NCBI GenBank assembly: GCA_023250585.1
Contig: JAHFAK010000022.1
Location: forward strand, 1-12,344
From: Deltaproteobacteria bacterium
GTDB lineage: Bacteria; Bdellovibrionota_F; JAHFAK01
DNA length: 12,344 nucleotides
Direction: 5' to 3'
A model generated the notes under the pieces. It had not been told where the DNA came from and did no database searches. It saw only the letters and a program-made list of their open reading frames with translations. A program made the translations under genes and the position numbers. Shown piece after piece: positions 1-6,820 of the stretch; within the stretch, counting starts at the first letter, position 1, and the number at the start of each line of letters is the position of its first letter.

Positions 1-106
1 AACGCTAAAACTCCTAAGGCAATCGAGTACAGCCTGGTTTCATGCGAATCTGCACGGCTTGTAGTAATGAGTGGGACTTGTGCGCCTACGACAATGCCTG
101 CACTTT
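1..106 (-). pseudogene. displaced 3'-end fragment of a phosphate butyryltransferase gene
   Basis: Read on the minus strand, this stretch encodes the last ~34 residues of Ptb (AGIVVGAQVPLITTSRAD and onward to GVLA), identical in protein to the C-terminus of the intact ptb at 1165-2052. Bases 4-106 align to 1175-1277 with about 8 mismatches in 103; every mismatch I can read is synonymous, and bases 55-106 are identical. Homology stops abruptly at 106/107, so the fragment has no 5' part or start. Its 3' part runs off the window, and the last codon or two already differ from the intact gene. It is either the original ptb 3' end displaced by the inserted segment carrying vapBC, or the stump of a second ptb copy. 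The fragment alone cannot make an active enzyme. Confidence 0.85.
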
Positions 107-131
107 AGCAGAAAGCAGAAGGTGGGGACCG

Positions 132-229
132 ACATATGAACAACATATGAATTGTACATATGCCTACACCCCAACGGACGGGAAGTAGCGTCACACCTAT
201 TTCACACCTATTTCAATTTCACCTATTTC
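132..229. repeat. short iterated motifs upstream of vapBC
   Basis: The gap between the ptb fragment and the vapBC promoter holds two sets of short repeats. ACATATG occurs at 132-138, 143-149 and 156-162. CACCTATTTC occurs at 194-203, 205-214 and 220-229, the first two as an 11-bp tandem. The approximately helical spacing (11, 13, 11 and 15 bp) would suit protein binding, but the stretch could equally be low-complexity sequence left by the rearrangement. No gene is visible between 107 and 257. Confidence 0.4.
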
Positions 230-257
230 TATTGGGAAAATCTGAATATTTTTTGCC

Positions 258-286
258 TTGACAAATACGATTAAGTATCGTATGCT
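258..286 (+). promoter_or_regulatory. vapBC promoter, TTGACA-N17-TATGCT
   Basis: A perfect -35 box TTGACA (258-263), a 17-bp spacer and a -10 box TATGCT (281-286). Transcription should start about 7 nt later, at ~293-294, which coincides with the ATG at 294. The vapB message is therefore predicted to be leaderless. The TTG of the -35 box happens to be in frame with vapB, so a gene caller could wrongly choose it as the start. Confidence 0.75.
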
Positions 287-295
287 TTATCGTAT
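265..295. promoter_or_regulatory. candidate VapB operator: three ATCGTAT half-sites at 12-bp steps
   Basis: ATACGAT at 265-271 faces ATCGTAT at 277-283, forming a 7-bp-arm palindrome with a 5-bp centre, and ATCGTAT recurs directly at 289-295. The three sites begin at 265, 277 and 289. They cover the spacer, the -10 box and the predicted transcription start. Ribbon-helix-helix antitoxins normally bind such short repeats as dimers, so autorepression by VapB or VapBC is the likely role. That role is inferred; the repeats are directly visible. Confidence 0.65.
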
Positions 296-506
296 GAAAG
301 TAACTGCCTTACTACCCGATCAATTGATTGATGAGATACGTCGTTTCACCAAAGGGAAAACACTAACAGAATCGCTCATGCTGGCGCTAAAAGAATGGCT
401 GACATTCAAAAAATTGGCTCAGCTCAATGAAAAGATTAAGAAAAATCCTTTACAATTCAAAAAGGGATTTACCGCGGAAAAGATACGCACACTCAATCGA
501 AAATAA
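294..506 (+). CDS. vapB: VapB-type ribbon-helix-helix antitoxin
   Basis: Predicted 70-residue antitoxin that would neutralise the PIN toxin encoded next and bind its own promoter. The N-terminus (MKVTALLPDQLIDEIRRF) has the beta-strand plus first helix of an RHH/MetJ-Arc DNA-binding fold. A second helix (LTESLMLALKEWL) follows, then a basic, probably flexible toxin-binding tail. I chose ATG 294 because the fold begins there and because 258-286 is the promoter; upstream in-frame TTG 258 and ATG 282 lie inside the -35 box and the -10 region. No Shine-Dalgarno is present, in line with a leaderless transcript. Its stop overlaps the vapC start by one base (TAATG), so translation is probably coupled. 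Confidence 0.85.
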   Translation: MKVTALLPDQLIDEIRRFTKGKTLTESLMLALKEWLTFKKLAQLNEKIKKNPLQFKKGFTAEKIRTLNRK

Positions 507-898
507 TGATTATTGTAGATACGTCAATTTGGATTGAATTTTTTAGAGGAAATGAGAATATTTTTTCTCCACTTAAAGGTGAACTTGAAAATCAAAATAT
601 AATCGGGCTCGAATGTGTTTTTGGAGAATTATTGCAGGGCGCACGGAACAAAAAGGAAAATAGTCTTATTATTGAGTATTGGAATACATTGACTAAACAT
701 GATGAAAAAGGCCTTTGGCTTGAAGCAGGAATGATATCAGCTGAGGAAAAATACTATTCAAAAGGAATCGGTCTTATCGATGCTTTTCTTATCGCTGCAC
801 GAAAGCGCTTCAATGCAACGCTCTGGTCGCTCGATAAAAAATTACTTTTGGTATTATCAAAACATGAAAAATACGATTCGTCATTTATGCTCAATTAA
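506..898 (+). CDS. vapC: VapC-type PIN-domain ribonuclease toxin
   Basis: 130-residue PIN-domain protein of typical VapC length. VapC toxins are Mg2+-dependent endoribonucleases that cut tRNA or rRNA and stop translation unless bound by VapB. The acidic metal-binding set is visible: D5 in IIVDTSIWIEFF, E41 in FGELLQGAR, D92 in GLIDAFLIAAR and D110 in LWSLDKKL. The gene starts one base inside the vapB stop codon, the usual antitoxin-first arrangement. A hairpin terminator follows 18 nt after its stop. All catalytic positions are intact, so I expect a functional toxin; the exact RNA target cannot be read from the sequence. Confidence 0.92.
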   Translation: MIIVDTSIWIEFFRGNENIFSPLKGELENQNIIGLECVFGELLQGARNKKENSLIIEYWNTLTKHDEKGLWLEAGMISAEEKYYSKGIGLIDAFLIAARKRFNATLWSLDKKLLLVLSKHEKYDSSFMLN

Positions 899-916
899 CC
901 ATGTAATATAGAAAAG

Positions 917-948
917 CCAAGGGATCGAGTTCTTACCTGATCCCTTGG
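917..948. terminator. bidirectional hairpin terminator between vapC and the small ORF
   Basis: A perfect 10-bp stem (CCAAGGGATC at 917-926, GATCCCTTGG at 939-948) with a 12-nt loop. It lies between two convergent genes, vapC (ends 898) and the ORF ending at 968. It is followed by TAGAAATTTT on the plus strand and CTTTTC on the minus strand. The T-runs are short, so it may be a weak intrinsic terminator working in both directions. Confidence 0.65.
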
Positions 949-967
949 TAGAAATTTTAGGCAATTA

Positions 968-1153
968 TTATTTATCGGAGCTTTCTTTACTCAAACATTG
1001 TTGTACGGCGTAATCTGTTAAAGAACTAATCATTTTTTCTTTACTATACGATAGTTTTGATTTTGAGTAAGCATCATGTGCATCTCTTATAGCTTTTTCT
1101 GAACAGGTTAATTCTGCCTCAGACAAATCCTTGTGTGTAAATTGGGGAGCCAA
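968..1153 (-). CDS. small hydrophilic protein of unknown function
   Basis: 61 residues, highly charged, with no membrane segment or motif I recognise; probably mostly helical (CSEKAIRDAHDAYSKSKL). It starts at a TTG only 12 nt after the ptb stop and has no Shine-Dalgarno. A perfect TATAAT overlaps the ptb stop (1164-1169), 10 nt before this TTG, so a leaderless transcript like those of vapB and the hydroxyacyl-CoA dehydrogenase is plausible. The frame ends before the hairpin at 917-948, which would serve as its terminator. It lies inside the segment flanked by the duplicated ptb ends, so it may be cargo of that unit. It could also be a chance frame. Confidence 0.4.
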   Translation of the reverse strand: MAPQFTHKDLSEAELTCSEKAIRDAHDAYSKSKLSYSKEKMISSLTDYAVQQCLSKESSDK

Positions 1154-1163
1154 ATAGTAAAAA

Positions 1164-1193
1164 ATTATATTTGGGCTAAAACTCCCAAGGCAA
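1164..1193 (-). promoter_or_regulatory. candidate promoter inside the ptb 3' end, TTGCCT-N18-TATAAT
   Basis: On the minus strand, TTGCCT (1188-1193) and a perfect TATAAT (1164-1169) are separated by 18 bp. They lie across the last codons and stop of ptb and point at the small ORF starting at 1153. The weak -35 box and the position within coding sequence make this tentative. Confidence 0.35.
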
Positions 1194-2052
1194 TTGAATA
1201 CAATCGTGTTTCATGCGAATCTGCGCGGCTTGTAGTAATGAGTGGGACTTGTGCGCCTACGACAATGCCTGCACTTTTAGGCTGGGGATCTGCCAGATAC
1301 ATAAGCGCTTTGTAAACGGCGTTGCCCACTTCAATGTTAGGAACAATCAGTAAATCTGCATCGCCACCGACGGAACTGATATAGCCTTTCATTTTGCATG
1401 CTTTTTTACTCAATGCTAGATCAAGAGCCATTGGGCCTTCAATAATTGCATTGGGTATTTTCATGTGTGCAAGCGCATGTGCATCTACGGTTGATTGCAT
1501 TTTGGGATTTACTTTTTCAACTGCTGCAATACAGGCAATTTTGGGTTGTGTAATACCCAATTTTTCAAGTAACTCGAGTCCGTTCATCAGAATTGCTTTT
1601 TTTTGTTCGAGATTTGGATTGATATTGATCCCGCCATCAGTGAGCCCTAGAAGCTTTGGATACACGGGTGTCTCAATAAAACCTACGCTTGAAAATAATC
1701 GCCCAGTTCGTAACCCTTGTGTTTTATCAAGGCATGCGCGAATAAATGTTGCAGTTGAAACTTGTCCTTTCATGAGAAGATGAGCTGTGTTATTTCGCAC
1801 AAGTGAACAGCAGACAGAAGAAGTTCTCTCAGCATCTTCTTCATTGTAGAATTCAAACCCGTTTGTTTTAATTGTATGCTCATGACAAAGTTGCTGGAGC
1901 GATTCCTTATTACCTACAAGTATTGGAGTAATGATCTTAAGGTCCGTGGCTTCTCTCAGAGCAATAAGTATCTCAGCTTCGAAAGGATTAGCAACGGCAA
2001 CTCTCTTTTGTGCGCCTTGAGCTTTCTCAAGTATGTCTTTAAATGATGTCAT
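1165..2052 (-). CDS. ptb: phosphate butyryltransferase (phosphotransbutyrylase)
   Basis: 295 residues, full length for the PTA/PTB family. The enzyme exchanges the CoA of butyryl-CoA (often also isobutyryl- or valeryl-CoA) for phosphate in the cytosol. The acyl phosphate then feeds butyrate kinase for ATP, or the reaction runs in reverse to activate the acid. Family signatures are visible in order: LLMKGQVSTATFIRACLD, GLTDGGININP, AAVEKVNPKMQSTVDA, EGPMALDLALS, GGDADLLIVPNIEVGNAVYK and the C-terminal VPLITTSRADSHETRLYSIA. GPMALDLALS and DADLLIVPNIEVGN favour Ptb over acetate-type Pta. It lies 86 nt downstream of icmF on the same strand and is probably cotranscribed; the gap holds only a short palindrome. 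Its last ~34 codons are duplicated at 1-106. No butyrate kinase gene follows within the window. Confidence 0.93.
   Translation of the reverse strand: MTSFKDILEKAQGAQKRVAVANPFEAEILIALREATDLKIITPILVGNKESLQQLCHEHTIKTNGFEFYNEEDAERTSSVCCSLVRNNTAHLLMKGQVSTATFIRACLDKTQGLRTGRLFSSVGFIETPVYPKLLGLTDGGININPNLEQKKAILMNGLELLEKLGITQPKIACIAAVEKVNPKMQSTVDAHALAHMKIPNAIIEGPMALDLALSKKACKMKGYISSVGGDADLLIVPNIEVGNAVYKALMYLADPQPKSAGIVVGAQVPLITTSRADSHETRLYSIALGVLAQI
1175..1277. repeat. direct-repeat copy B within ptb (partner of 4-106)
   Basis: This 103-bp stretch of the ptb 3' end repeats bases 4-106 in the same orientation, offset by 1171 bp. The half nearer the gene interior (1226-1277) is identical in both copies. 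The half nearer the stop carries about eight scattered synonymous differences. The segment between the copies holds vapBC, the hairpin and the small ORF. Confidence 0.85.
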
Positions 2053-2098
2053 AAATAACTATTAGTCTTTTTAAGATTTTATAAGTAATCTCTAAGAT

Positions 2099-2125
2099 TG
2101 TCATCCCGCCTACGCAAGAATGACA
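2099..2125. repeat. small palindromic repeat between icmF and ptb
   Basis: TGTCAT (2099-2104) and ATGACA (2120-2125) form 6-bp arms around CCCGCCTACGC. The sequence has the look of the dispersed TGTCATCCC-type intergenic palindromes seen in many bacterial genomes. It could reduce read-through or stabilise the icmF message end within the icmF-ptb operon. There is no T-run, so it is not a clear terminator. Confidence 0.5.
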
Positions 2126-2138
2126 TCTAGTGAGTCAT

Positions 2139-5100
2139 CTACATATTCCTTCTATATTTCCCACCAACTTCATAGAGTGCCTGTGTAATCTGTCCAAGCG
2201 AACAACATTTCGTTGCTTCCAAAAGCTCCTCAAAAAGATTTCCGCCAGCAAGTGCTTTTTGCTGTAATTGCTGAAGTTGAATTTTTGCCTGCACGGGATA
2301 TGTTTTATGAAGGTTTGTAAGCATTTCAATCTGATATTTTTTTTCCGCTTCAGTCGAGCGAATCACTTCTTGGGGGATTATTGTTGGCGAACCTTCACTT
2401 GATAAAAAGGTGTTTACCCCAATGATTGGAAGTTTACCTGAATGTTTCAATGATTCATAATAGAGAGATTCATCTTGAATTTTTGCTCGTTGATACATGG
2501 ATTCCATAGCTCCAAGTACCCCGCCACGGGTAGTAATCCGGTCGAATTCAGAAAGCACTGCTTCCTCAACTAAATCGGTAAGCTCTTCAATGATGAATGA
2601 TCCTTGTAATGGATTTTCATTTTTTGCGAGCCCAAGTTCATGATTAATAACGAGCTGAATTGCCATTGCTCGTCGAACCGATTCTTCGGTGGGAGTTGTA
2701 ATTGCTTCGTCATACGCATTTGTGTGCAGTGAATTGCAATTGTCATAAATAGCGTAGAGTGCCTGCAGTGTTGTACGAATATCATTAAAAGCAATTTCTT
2801 GGGCATGAAGCGATCGGCCAGAAGTTTGAATATGATATTTTAATTTCTGTGAGCGTTCTTGTGCGTTGTATTTCAACTTCATGGCCTTTGCCCAAATAAG
2901 ACGAGCCACACGGCCAATGACCGAAAATTCAGGATCAATTCCATTTGAAAAAAAGAAAGAAAAGTTTGGAACAAATTCATCAATCTTCATTCCTCTCGAA
3001 CGATAGTATTCAACATAGGTGAAGCCATTTGCGAGCGTAAATGCAAGTTGGGTAATCGGATTTGCGCCTGCTTCGGCAATATGGTAACCCGAAATAGAGA
3101 CTGAATAAAAATTTCGTACATTATTTTTTGAAAAATATTCTTGAACATCACCCATTAATTTCAGTGAAAATTCTTTTGAGAAGATACACGTGTTTTGTGC
3201 TTGATCTTCTTTTAAAATATCAGCTTGCACCGTTCCTCGAACCTGCGCGAGTGTATCAAATTTTATTTTTTCATATATATCTTTTGAAAGAACTTGATCC
3301 CCGGTAGTTCCCAAAAGCATCAGCCCAAGGCCATCATTACCTTGAGGAATAGCTCCCTGGTAATGAGGCCGTGTTTTATTCTTATACAGTTCATTAATCT
3401 TTTTAATAACTGAATCGGTGAGCCCATTTTGTCGAATATATATTTCACATGCTTGATCAATCGCTACATTCATAAAAAAAGCGGTGATTGTTGGGGCAGG
3501 GCCGTTAATCGTCATTGAAACCGATGTATAGGGATCGGCAAGATTAAATCCTGAATAGAGTTTTTTTGCATCATCGAGACAGCATATTGAAACTCCTGCA
3601 TTCCCAATTTTTCCATAAATATCTGGGCGTATCGCCGGGTCTTCTCCATACAGAGTTACTGAATCAAAAGCTGTAGAAAGGCGTTTTGCTTTTAGACCTC
3701 GAGAAACATAATGAAAACGTTTGTTGGTTCGCTCAGGCCCGCCTTCACCAGCAAACATTCTCGTTGGATCTTCTTCTTCCCGTTTAAAATAAAATACGCC
3801 AGCAGCAAAGGGAAATTCGCCGGGCACATTTTCTTTCAAAGTCCATTTCAAAATATCTCCCCAATTTTTGTAGCGGGGAAGAGCAATTTTGGGAATGAGT
3901 AAATGTGAGAGGGATTCAGTATGGGTTGTAATTTTGATTTCTTTAGTGCGAACTTTATACGAAAAAAATTCATTTTTATATTTCTGAACTTTTTCATTCC
4001 AAGACTCGAGAACTTCAGAATTTGGTTCATCTAATTGAGATTTTAAAGCATCAAAAAGGTTTTCTAAGTCTTTGTTTTTTTCTTTAAGCAAAGAAATCGT
4101 TGTGTGAACACTGTATAATCGATTAGCAATTGATGATTGCTCTTCTACCCATTTGTTATAGTCTCGAACCGTTTCGGCAATTTCTGAAAGATAGCGAATG
4201 CGTTCATTGGGAATAATTGAAGTAATTCCTTGTACTTCTTTTCGCAATTCTTTCGGTATCGAAATATGCATGTTTGCTTTGGTATTAAGTAATTCAAGAA
4301 GCGAGACGTATAATTGATATACCCCGTGATTATTAAATTCTGAAGCAATAGTTGGAAAAACAGGAAGCTCATGTGGTTGTGTATCAAAACGATTATGAGT
4401 CCGCTTATATTGTTTTCTAATATCTCGAAGCGCGTCTTCGGCGCCACGTTTGTCAGCTTTATTGAGTACGATCATATCGGCATAGTCGATCATATCGATT
4501 TTTTCGAGTTGCGTTGGCGCGCCAAATTCAGGTGTCATAACATAGAGAGAAAGATCGCAAAGGCCGACTATTTCGGTATCACTCTGGCCAATTCCCGATG
4601 TTTCAAGGATGATAAGATCAAAGCCAGCATTTCGAAGAAGTGCTAGTACTTCACGAGCATGAGAAGAAAGTGCCATATTCGCCTGCCGTGTTGCTTGCGA
4701 ACGCATAAATACGCGAGGATTAAAAACTGAATTCATTCGGAGTCGATCACCCAGCAATGCTCCGCCTGATTTGCGTTTTGAAGGATCATACGAAAGAATT
4801 GCTATCTTTTTTTGCGGGAAATCAAAAAGAAAGCGTTGGACAATTTCGTCAATCAGTGACGATTTGCCTGAGCCTCCGGTTCCTGTGATACCAATTACCG
4901 GAACTTTGTATTTGGGATTTAGATTTAATAATTCCGATGTATTGATTCCAACTTCATTTTCAATGACTGAAATAAGTCGTGCTAAATAAGCAAAATTGTC
5001 TCTCGTAATTTTTTTCGGATCATACGTAACGTTATTTGTTATAGAAAAGTCAGTCTTTTGTACCATATCGCTAATCATGCCTTGAAGGCCTAATTTTCGC

Positions 5101-5477
5101 CCATCATCAGGTAAGTAAATATTTGCTATTCCATATTTTATAAGTTCATCTCTTTCTTGCGGAAGAATAACTCCGCCTCCGCCGCCGAAAATTTTGATGT
5201 GGCTATACTTCGCTTTTTGTAAAAGATCATGCATATATTTGAAGTATTCCATATGCCCACCTTGATAGGATGATATGGCAATACCTTGCACGTCTTCTTG
5301 GATAGCACACGAGACAATATCATCGACGCTGCGATTATGGCCTAGATGAATAACTTCCACTCCACTCGCCTGAAGCAATCGGCGAATAATGTTAATGGTG
5401 ACATCATGACCATCAAAAAGCGATGCCGCTGTCACAAAGCGGATTTTATGTTTAGGTGTGTAGTGTTCTGTATTCAA
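2139..5477 (-). CDS. icmF: fused isobutyryl-CoA mutase, adenosylcobalamin-dependent, with built-in G-protein chaperone
   Basis: 1112 residues, close to the usual IcmF length. It interconverts isobutyryl-CoA and n-butyryl-CoA with adenosylcobalamin. Domains: B12-binding (about 10-140; D22-G-H24 with His24 the expected cobalt ligand, SYQGGH near 70, GGGGGVI near 98); MeaI-type GTPase chaperone (about 190-400; Walker A GTGGSGKS 199-206, ETSGIGQSD 292-300, NKAD 339-342); linker; then a substrate-binding TIM barrel from about 530 to the end, closing with [10 protein letters not shown]. Against methylmalonyl-CoA mutase (aligned from memory), Phe575 in RMFAGEGG replaces the substrate Tyr and Gln761 in KEDQAQNT the carboxylate-binding Arg. 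This favours isobutyryl-CoA over methylmalonyl-CoA. The start is TTG without a Shine-Dalgarno, 12 nt after an MNT gene. A displaced copy of its first codons, preceded by ATG and a promoter, lies at 6821-6853, so the present start is probably secondary. Confidence 0.95.
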   Translation of the reverse strand: MNTEHYTPKHKIRFVTAASLFDGHDVTINIIRRLLQASGVEVIHLGHNRSVDDIVSCAIQEDVQGIAISSYQGGHMEYFKYMHDLLQKAKYSHIKIFGGGGGVILPQERDELIKYGIANIYLPDDGRKLGLQGMISDMVQKTDFSITNNVTYDPKKITRDNFAYLARLISVIENEVGINTSELLNLNPKYKVPVIGITGTGGSGKSSLIDEIVQRFLFDFPQKKIAILSYDPSKRKSGGALLGDRLRMNSVFNPRVFMRSQATRQANMALSSHAREVLALLRNAGFDLIILETSGIGQSDTEIVGLCDLSLYVMTPEFGAPTQLEKIDMIDYADMIVLNKADKRGAEDALRDIRKQYKRTHNRFDTQPHELPVFPTIASEFNNHGVYQLYVSLLELLNTKANMHISIPKELRKEVQGITSIIPNERIRYLSEIAETVRDYNKWVEEQSSIANRLYSVHTTISLLKEKNKDLENLFDALKSQLDEPNSEVLESWNEKVQKYKNEFFSYKVRTKEIKITTHTESLSHLLIPKIALPRYKNWGDILKWTLKENVPGEFPFAAGVFYFKREEEDPTRMFAGEGGPERTNKRFHYVSRGLKAKRLSTAFDSVTLYGEDPAIRPDIYGKIGNAGVSICCLDDAKKLYSGFNLADPYTSVSMTINGPAPTITAFFMNVAIDQACEIYIRQNGLTDSVIKKINELYKNKTRPHYQGAIPQGNDGLGLMLLGTTGDQVLSKDIYEKIKFDTLAQVRGTVQADILKEDQAQNTCIFSKEFSLKLMGDVQEYFSKNNVRNFYSVSISGYHIAEAGANPITQLAFTLANGFTYVEYYRSRGMKIDEFVPNFSFFFSNGIDPEFSVIGRVARLIWAKAMKLKYNAQERSQKLKYHIQTSGRSLHAQEIAFNDIRTTLQALYAIYDNCNSLHTNAYDEAITTPTEESVRRAMAIQLVINHELGLAKNENPLQGSFIIEELTDLVEEAVLSEFDRITTRGGVLGAMESMYQRAKIQDESLYYESLKHSGKLPIIGVNTFLSSEGSPTIIPQEVIRSTEAEKKYQIEMLTNLHKTYPVQAKIQLQQLQQKALAGGNLFEELLEATKCCSLGQITQALYEVGGKYRRNM
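5454..5475. repeat. 22-bp direct repeat, copy at the icmF 5' end
   Basis: These 22 bases encode NTEHYTP of IcmF (minus strand) and recur exactly, in the same orientation, at 6821-6842. The flanking bases differ on both sides. The two copies bound a block with a HEPN/MNT pair, a large inverted repeat and an ATPase relic. Confidence 0.9.
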
Positions 5478-5489
5478 GGTGTATTATTT

Positions 5490-5816
5490 TTAATGGGTGA
5501 GATTTATTTTTATACCTTCTTTTTTGGCAATTTCGAGTATAACTGATCCTGTCTTTTTTCGTATTTCATGAGTTCCTGCCGGAATTGGTTCTATTCGCGG
5601 TTCAACATGGACGGTCAATCTCCAGAGAAGCTTGTCATATTTATAAGGATTGTTATTAAAATCATCCGAAATAACAATGAGGTCAATATCGCTATACTCA
5701 TGTGCTTTCCCTTTTGCGTGTGATCCAAAAAGGATTGCTCGAGGTTTTGTAATTCCATTTTGTTCAAGACATTTAAGATATTCGATTATTTTTCTTCTAA
5801 TTTCTTTCTTAACCAT
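5490..5816 (-). CDS. minimal nucleotidyltransferase (MNT) of a HEPN/MNT toxin-antitoxin pair
   Basis: 108 residues, a stand-alone polymerase-beta-like nucleotidyltransferase. The active-site signature is intact: G31-S32 in LFGSHAKGKAHEYSDIDLIVIS, the acidic pair D43-x-D45, and a third acid, probably E76 in PRIEPIP. In studied HEPN/MNT pairs (HepT/MntA) the MNT protein is the antitoxin and adds AMP groups to the HEPN toxin; I infer the same here. The gene starts 31 nt inside the upstream HEPN gene, so translation is likely coupled. Its stop is only 12 nt before the icmF TTG start, so transcription of this pair should continue into icmF and ptb. A related but diverged copy lies at 8412-8732. 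Confidence 0.88.
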   Translation of the reverse strand: MVKKEIRRKIIEYLKCLEQNGITKPRAILFGSHAKGKAHEYSDIDLIVISDDFNNNPYKYDKLLWRLTVHVEPRIEPIPAGTHEIRKKTGSVILEIAKKEGIKINLTH

Positions 5817-6196
5817 AATTGTAAGTTCTCCACTCTTTTTAATATCATTTCTGATTCTCTTTTAGTAAGAGATTTATATAATTTATATCGAAAATCGGGA
5901 TATTGTCCTTCGATTTGAAATCGATTCATCTCAGCAAGGAATTCGAGATCATCTTTTTCTACCACTACATTAGACTTCTGTGCAAGAAGAACTAAGTTAT
6001 GTGTGAAAGGAGGAATTTCTCTGTGAAGTGCAACAAAATGAGCTTTTAAGATCTTTTCTAATGATAAATGAGCAAAAAAAAGACTCTCTAAGTATTTTCT
6101 ATTTTTATAGAGAATTTTTGCTGTTTCGATATCGTTGTTGGATACTTGTAGCCAGTATGTCAATTGCTCTTTAATATTGATAGACATATTCATCAT
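5786..6196 (-). CDS. HEPN-domain protein, probable ribonuclease toxin of a HEPN/MNT pair
   Basis: 136-residue all-helical HEPN protein (PF05168-like). Visible parts are an N-terminal helix with TYWLQVSNNDIETAKILY, the core helix LESLFFAHLSLEKILKAHFVAL and the turn H58-R-E-I-P-P-F-T-H66-N. HEPN toxins are metal-independent RNases using an R-x4-6-H pair. Here R59 and H66 fit that spacing, although I cannot be sure they are the catalytic pair. Three Met codons lie close together at the start (M1, M2, M4), so the start is uncertain by a few residues. A TATAGT about 12-18 nt before the ATG may be the -10 box. The next gene, MNT, overlaps by 31 nt. The pair lies within the block bounded by the 22-bp direct repeats. 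Confidence 0.82.
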   Translation of the reverse strand: MMNMSINIKEQLTYWLQVSNNDIETAKILYKNRKYLESLFFAHLSLEKILKAHFVALHREIPPFTHNLVLLAQKSNVVVEKDDLEFLAEMNRFQIEGQYPDFRYKLYKSLTKRESEMILKRVENLQLWLRKKLEEK

Positions 6197-6249
6197 GCTA
6201 CTTTATTTACTATAATTATGCAATTCTAAAGGAAAAGAGAAAGTAATCC

Positions 6250-6396
6250 CTCAGTTATTAGGGAGTAGGTAAGTTCTAAAAAAGATTTCTATCGACGTCG
6301 CTTTCCTGTTCTTAATAGTATTATGGAAGCGACGTCGATAGAAATCTTTTTTAGAACTTACCTACTCCCTAACTCACCCATTAACTCATAACTGAG
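6250..6396. repeat. large inverted repeat: perfect 46-bp arms with 23-nt loop
   Basis: Bases 6258-6303 and 6327-6372 are exact reverse complements over 46 bp. The arms start TTAGGGAGTAGGTAAG and end near the self-complementary CGACGTCG. Outer 9-bp arms CTCAGTTAT (6250-6258) and ATAACTGAG (6388-6396) extend the symmetry, with a 15-nt asymmetric insert on the right (6373-6387). No coding frame lies inside. It could be a foldback or MITE-like element, paired terminal repeats left after loss of an insertion sequence, or a very strong RNA hairpin upstream of the HEPN gene. The perfection of the arms points to recent origin or active maintenance. Confidence 0.9.
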
Positions 6397-6438
6397 CCAT
6401 TACAAGAGAAATCGACCAAACGCGAATTCAAATGATGC

Positions 6439-6718
6439 TCATATGTCTTCATCAAGTGTTTTGTGAGGATCTAAAGAAGACAAAAATTCTGTGCATGGTA
6501 AACACTGAATTTTATCTATCATGAGACGCTCTTTTCCACGGTACAAAAGAAATGCACGAGCTTCGGGATAATCGACAAGAAAAGTTTTGATCCCCCGAAG
6601 ATCTTCAGGTCGAATTTTATACGGGGAGTTTTTGAATTTCATCAATAACAATAATTCTTTTTCCTGGATTGCCTTGTATTAATTCTCGAAGTCTCTCTGG
6701 CCGAGCGCTATAGGTTCG
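6439..6718 (-). pseudogene. remnant of an AAA/DUF4143-type ATPase gene with internal deletion
   Basis: Two pieces of one protein family are joined out of frame. Codons near 6718-6622 encode RPERLRELIQGNPGKRIIVIDEIQKLP, the region before and including the Walker B segment (VIDEIQ) of AAA_14 ATPases. The following bases encode, in another frame, PYKIRPEDLRGIKTFLVDYPEARAFLLYRG and RLMIDKIQCLPCTEF, the C-terminal domain typical of the same proteins. Everything between, normally a few hundred residues, is missing, as is the Walker A region. The shared TCCCCG at the joint suggests deletion through microhomology. Each piece still has an open frame (6617-6853 and 6439-6651), but neither can be an active ATPase. 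Confidence 0.8.
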
Positions 6719-6740
6719 GACTGCAAGTCCTGAGGCGACA

Positions 6741-6800
6741 TCCGCCGAAGCTCCCGCGCATTCACCCACGGCATATGCCATGCTACTCTGCGAAGGCGGA
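6741..6800. repeat. imperfect palindromic repeat TCCGCCGAAGC ... GCGAAGGCGGA
   Basis: TCCGCCGAAGC (6741-6751) and GCGAAGGCGGA (6790-6800) form an inverted repeat with 6-bp perfect outer arms (TCCGCC/GGCGGA). This GC-rich patch stands out from its AT-rich surroundings. Such TCCGCC/GGCGGA palindromes occur as dispersed repeats in several bacterial groups. It separates the icmF 5'-end copy from the ATPase relic and stays in frame with both, producing a chimeric reading frame. Confidence 0.6.
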
Positions 6801-6820
6801 TAGATAAAAGCCTCCATATG

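Noticed and set aside
107-257. CRISPR-like reading of the short iterated motifs
   Set aside because: Units are 7-10 bp with 1-6 bp between them, far too short for repeat-spacer structure, and no cas genes are nearby.
258-293. N-terminal extension of VapB from TTG 258
   Set aside because: The TTG is part of a perfect -35 box, the interval contains the -10 box and operator repeats, and the RHH fold begins at ATG 294.
1394-1783. 129-codon plus-strand frame opposite ptb
   Set aside because: Antisense shadow of a clearly real gene; its sequence has no family features of its own.
5490-6384. 12-base inverted match between the MNT stop region (5490-5501) and the flank of the large hairpin (6373-6384)
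   Set aside because: A 12-base match is expected by chance a few times in a window of this size; no further homology around it.
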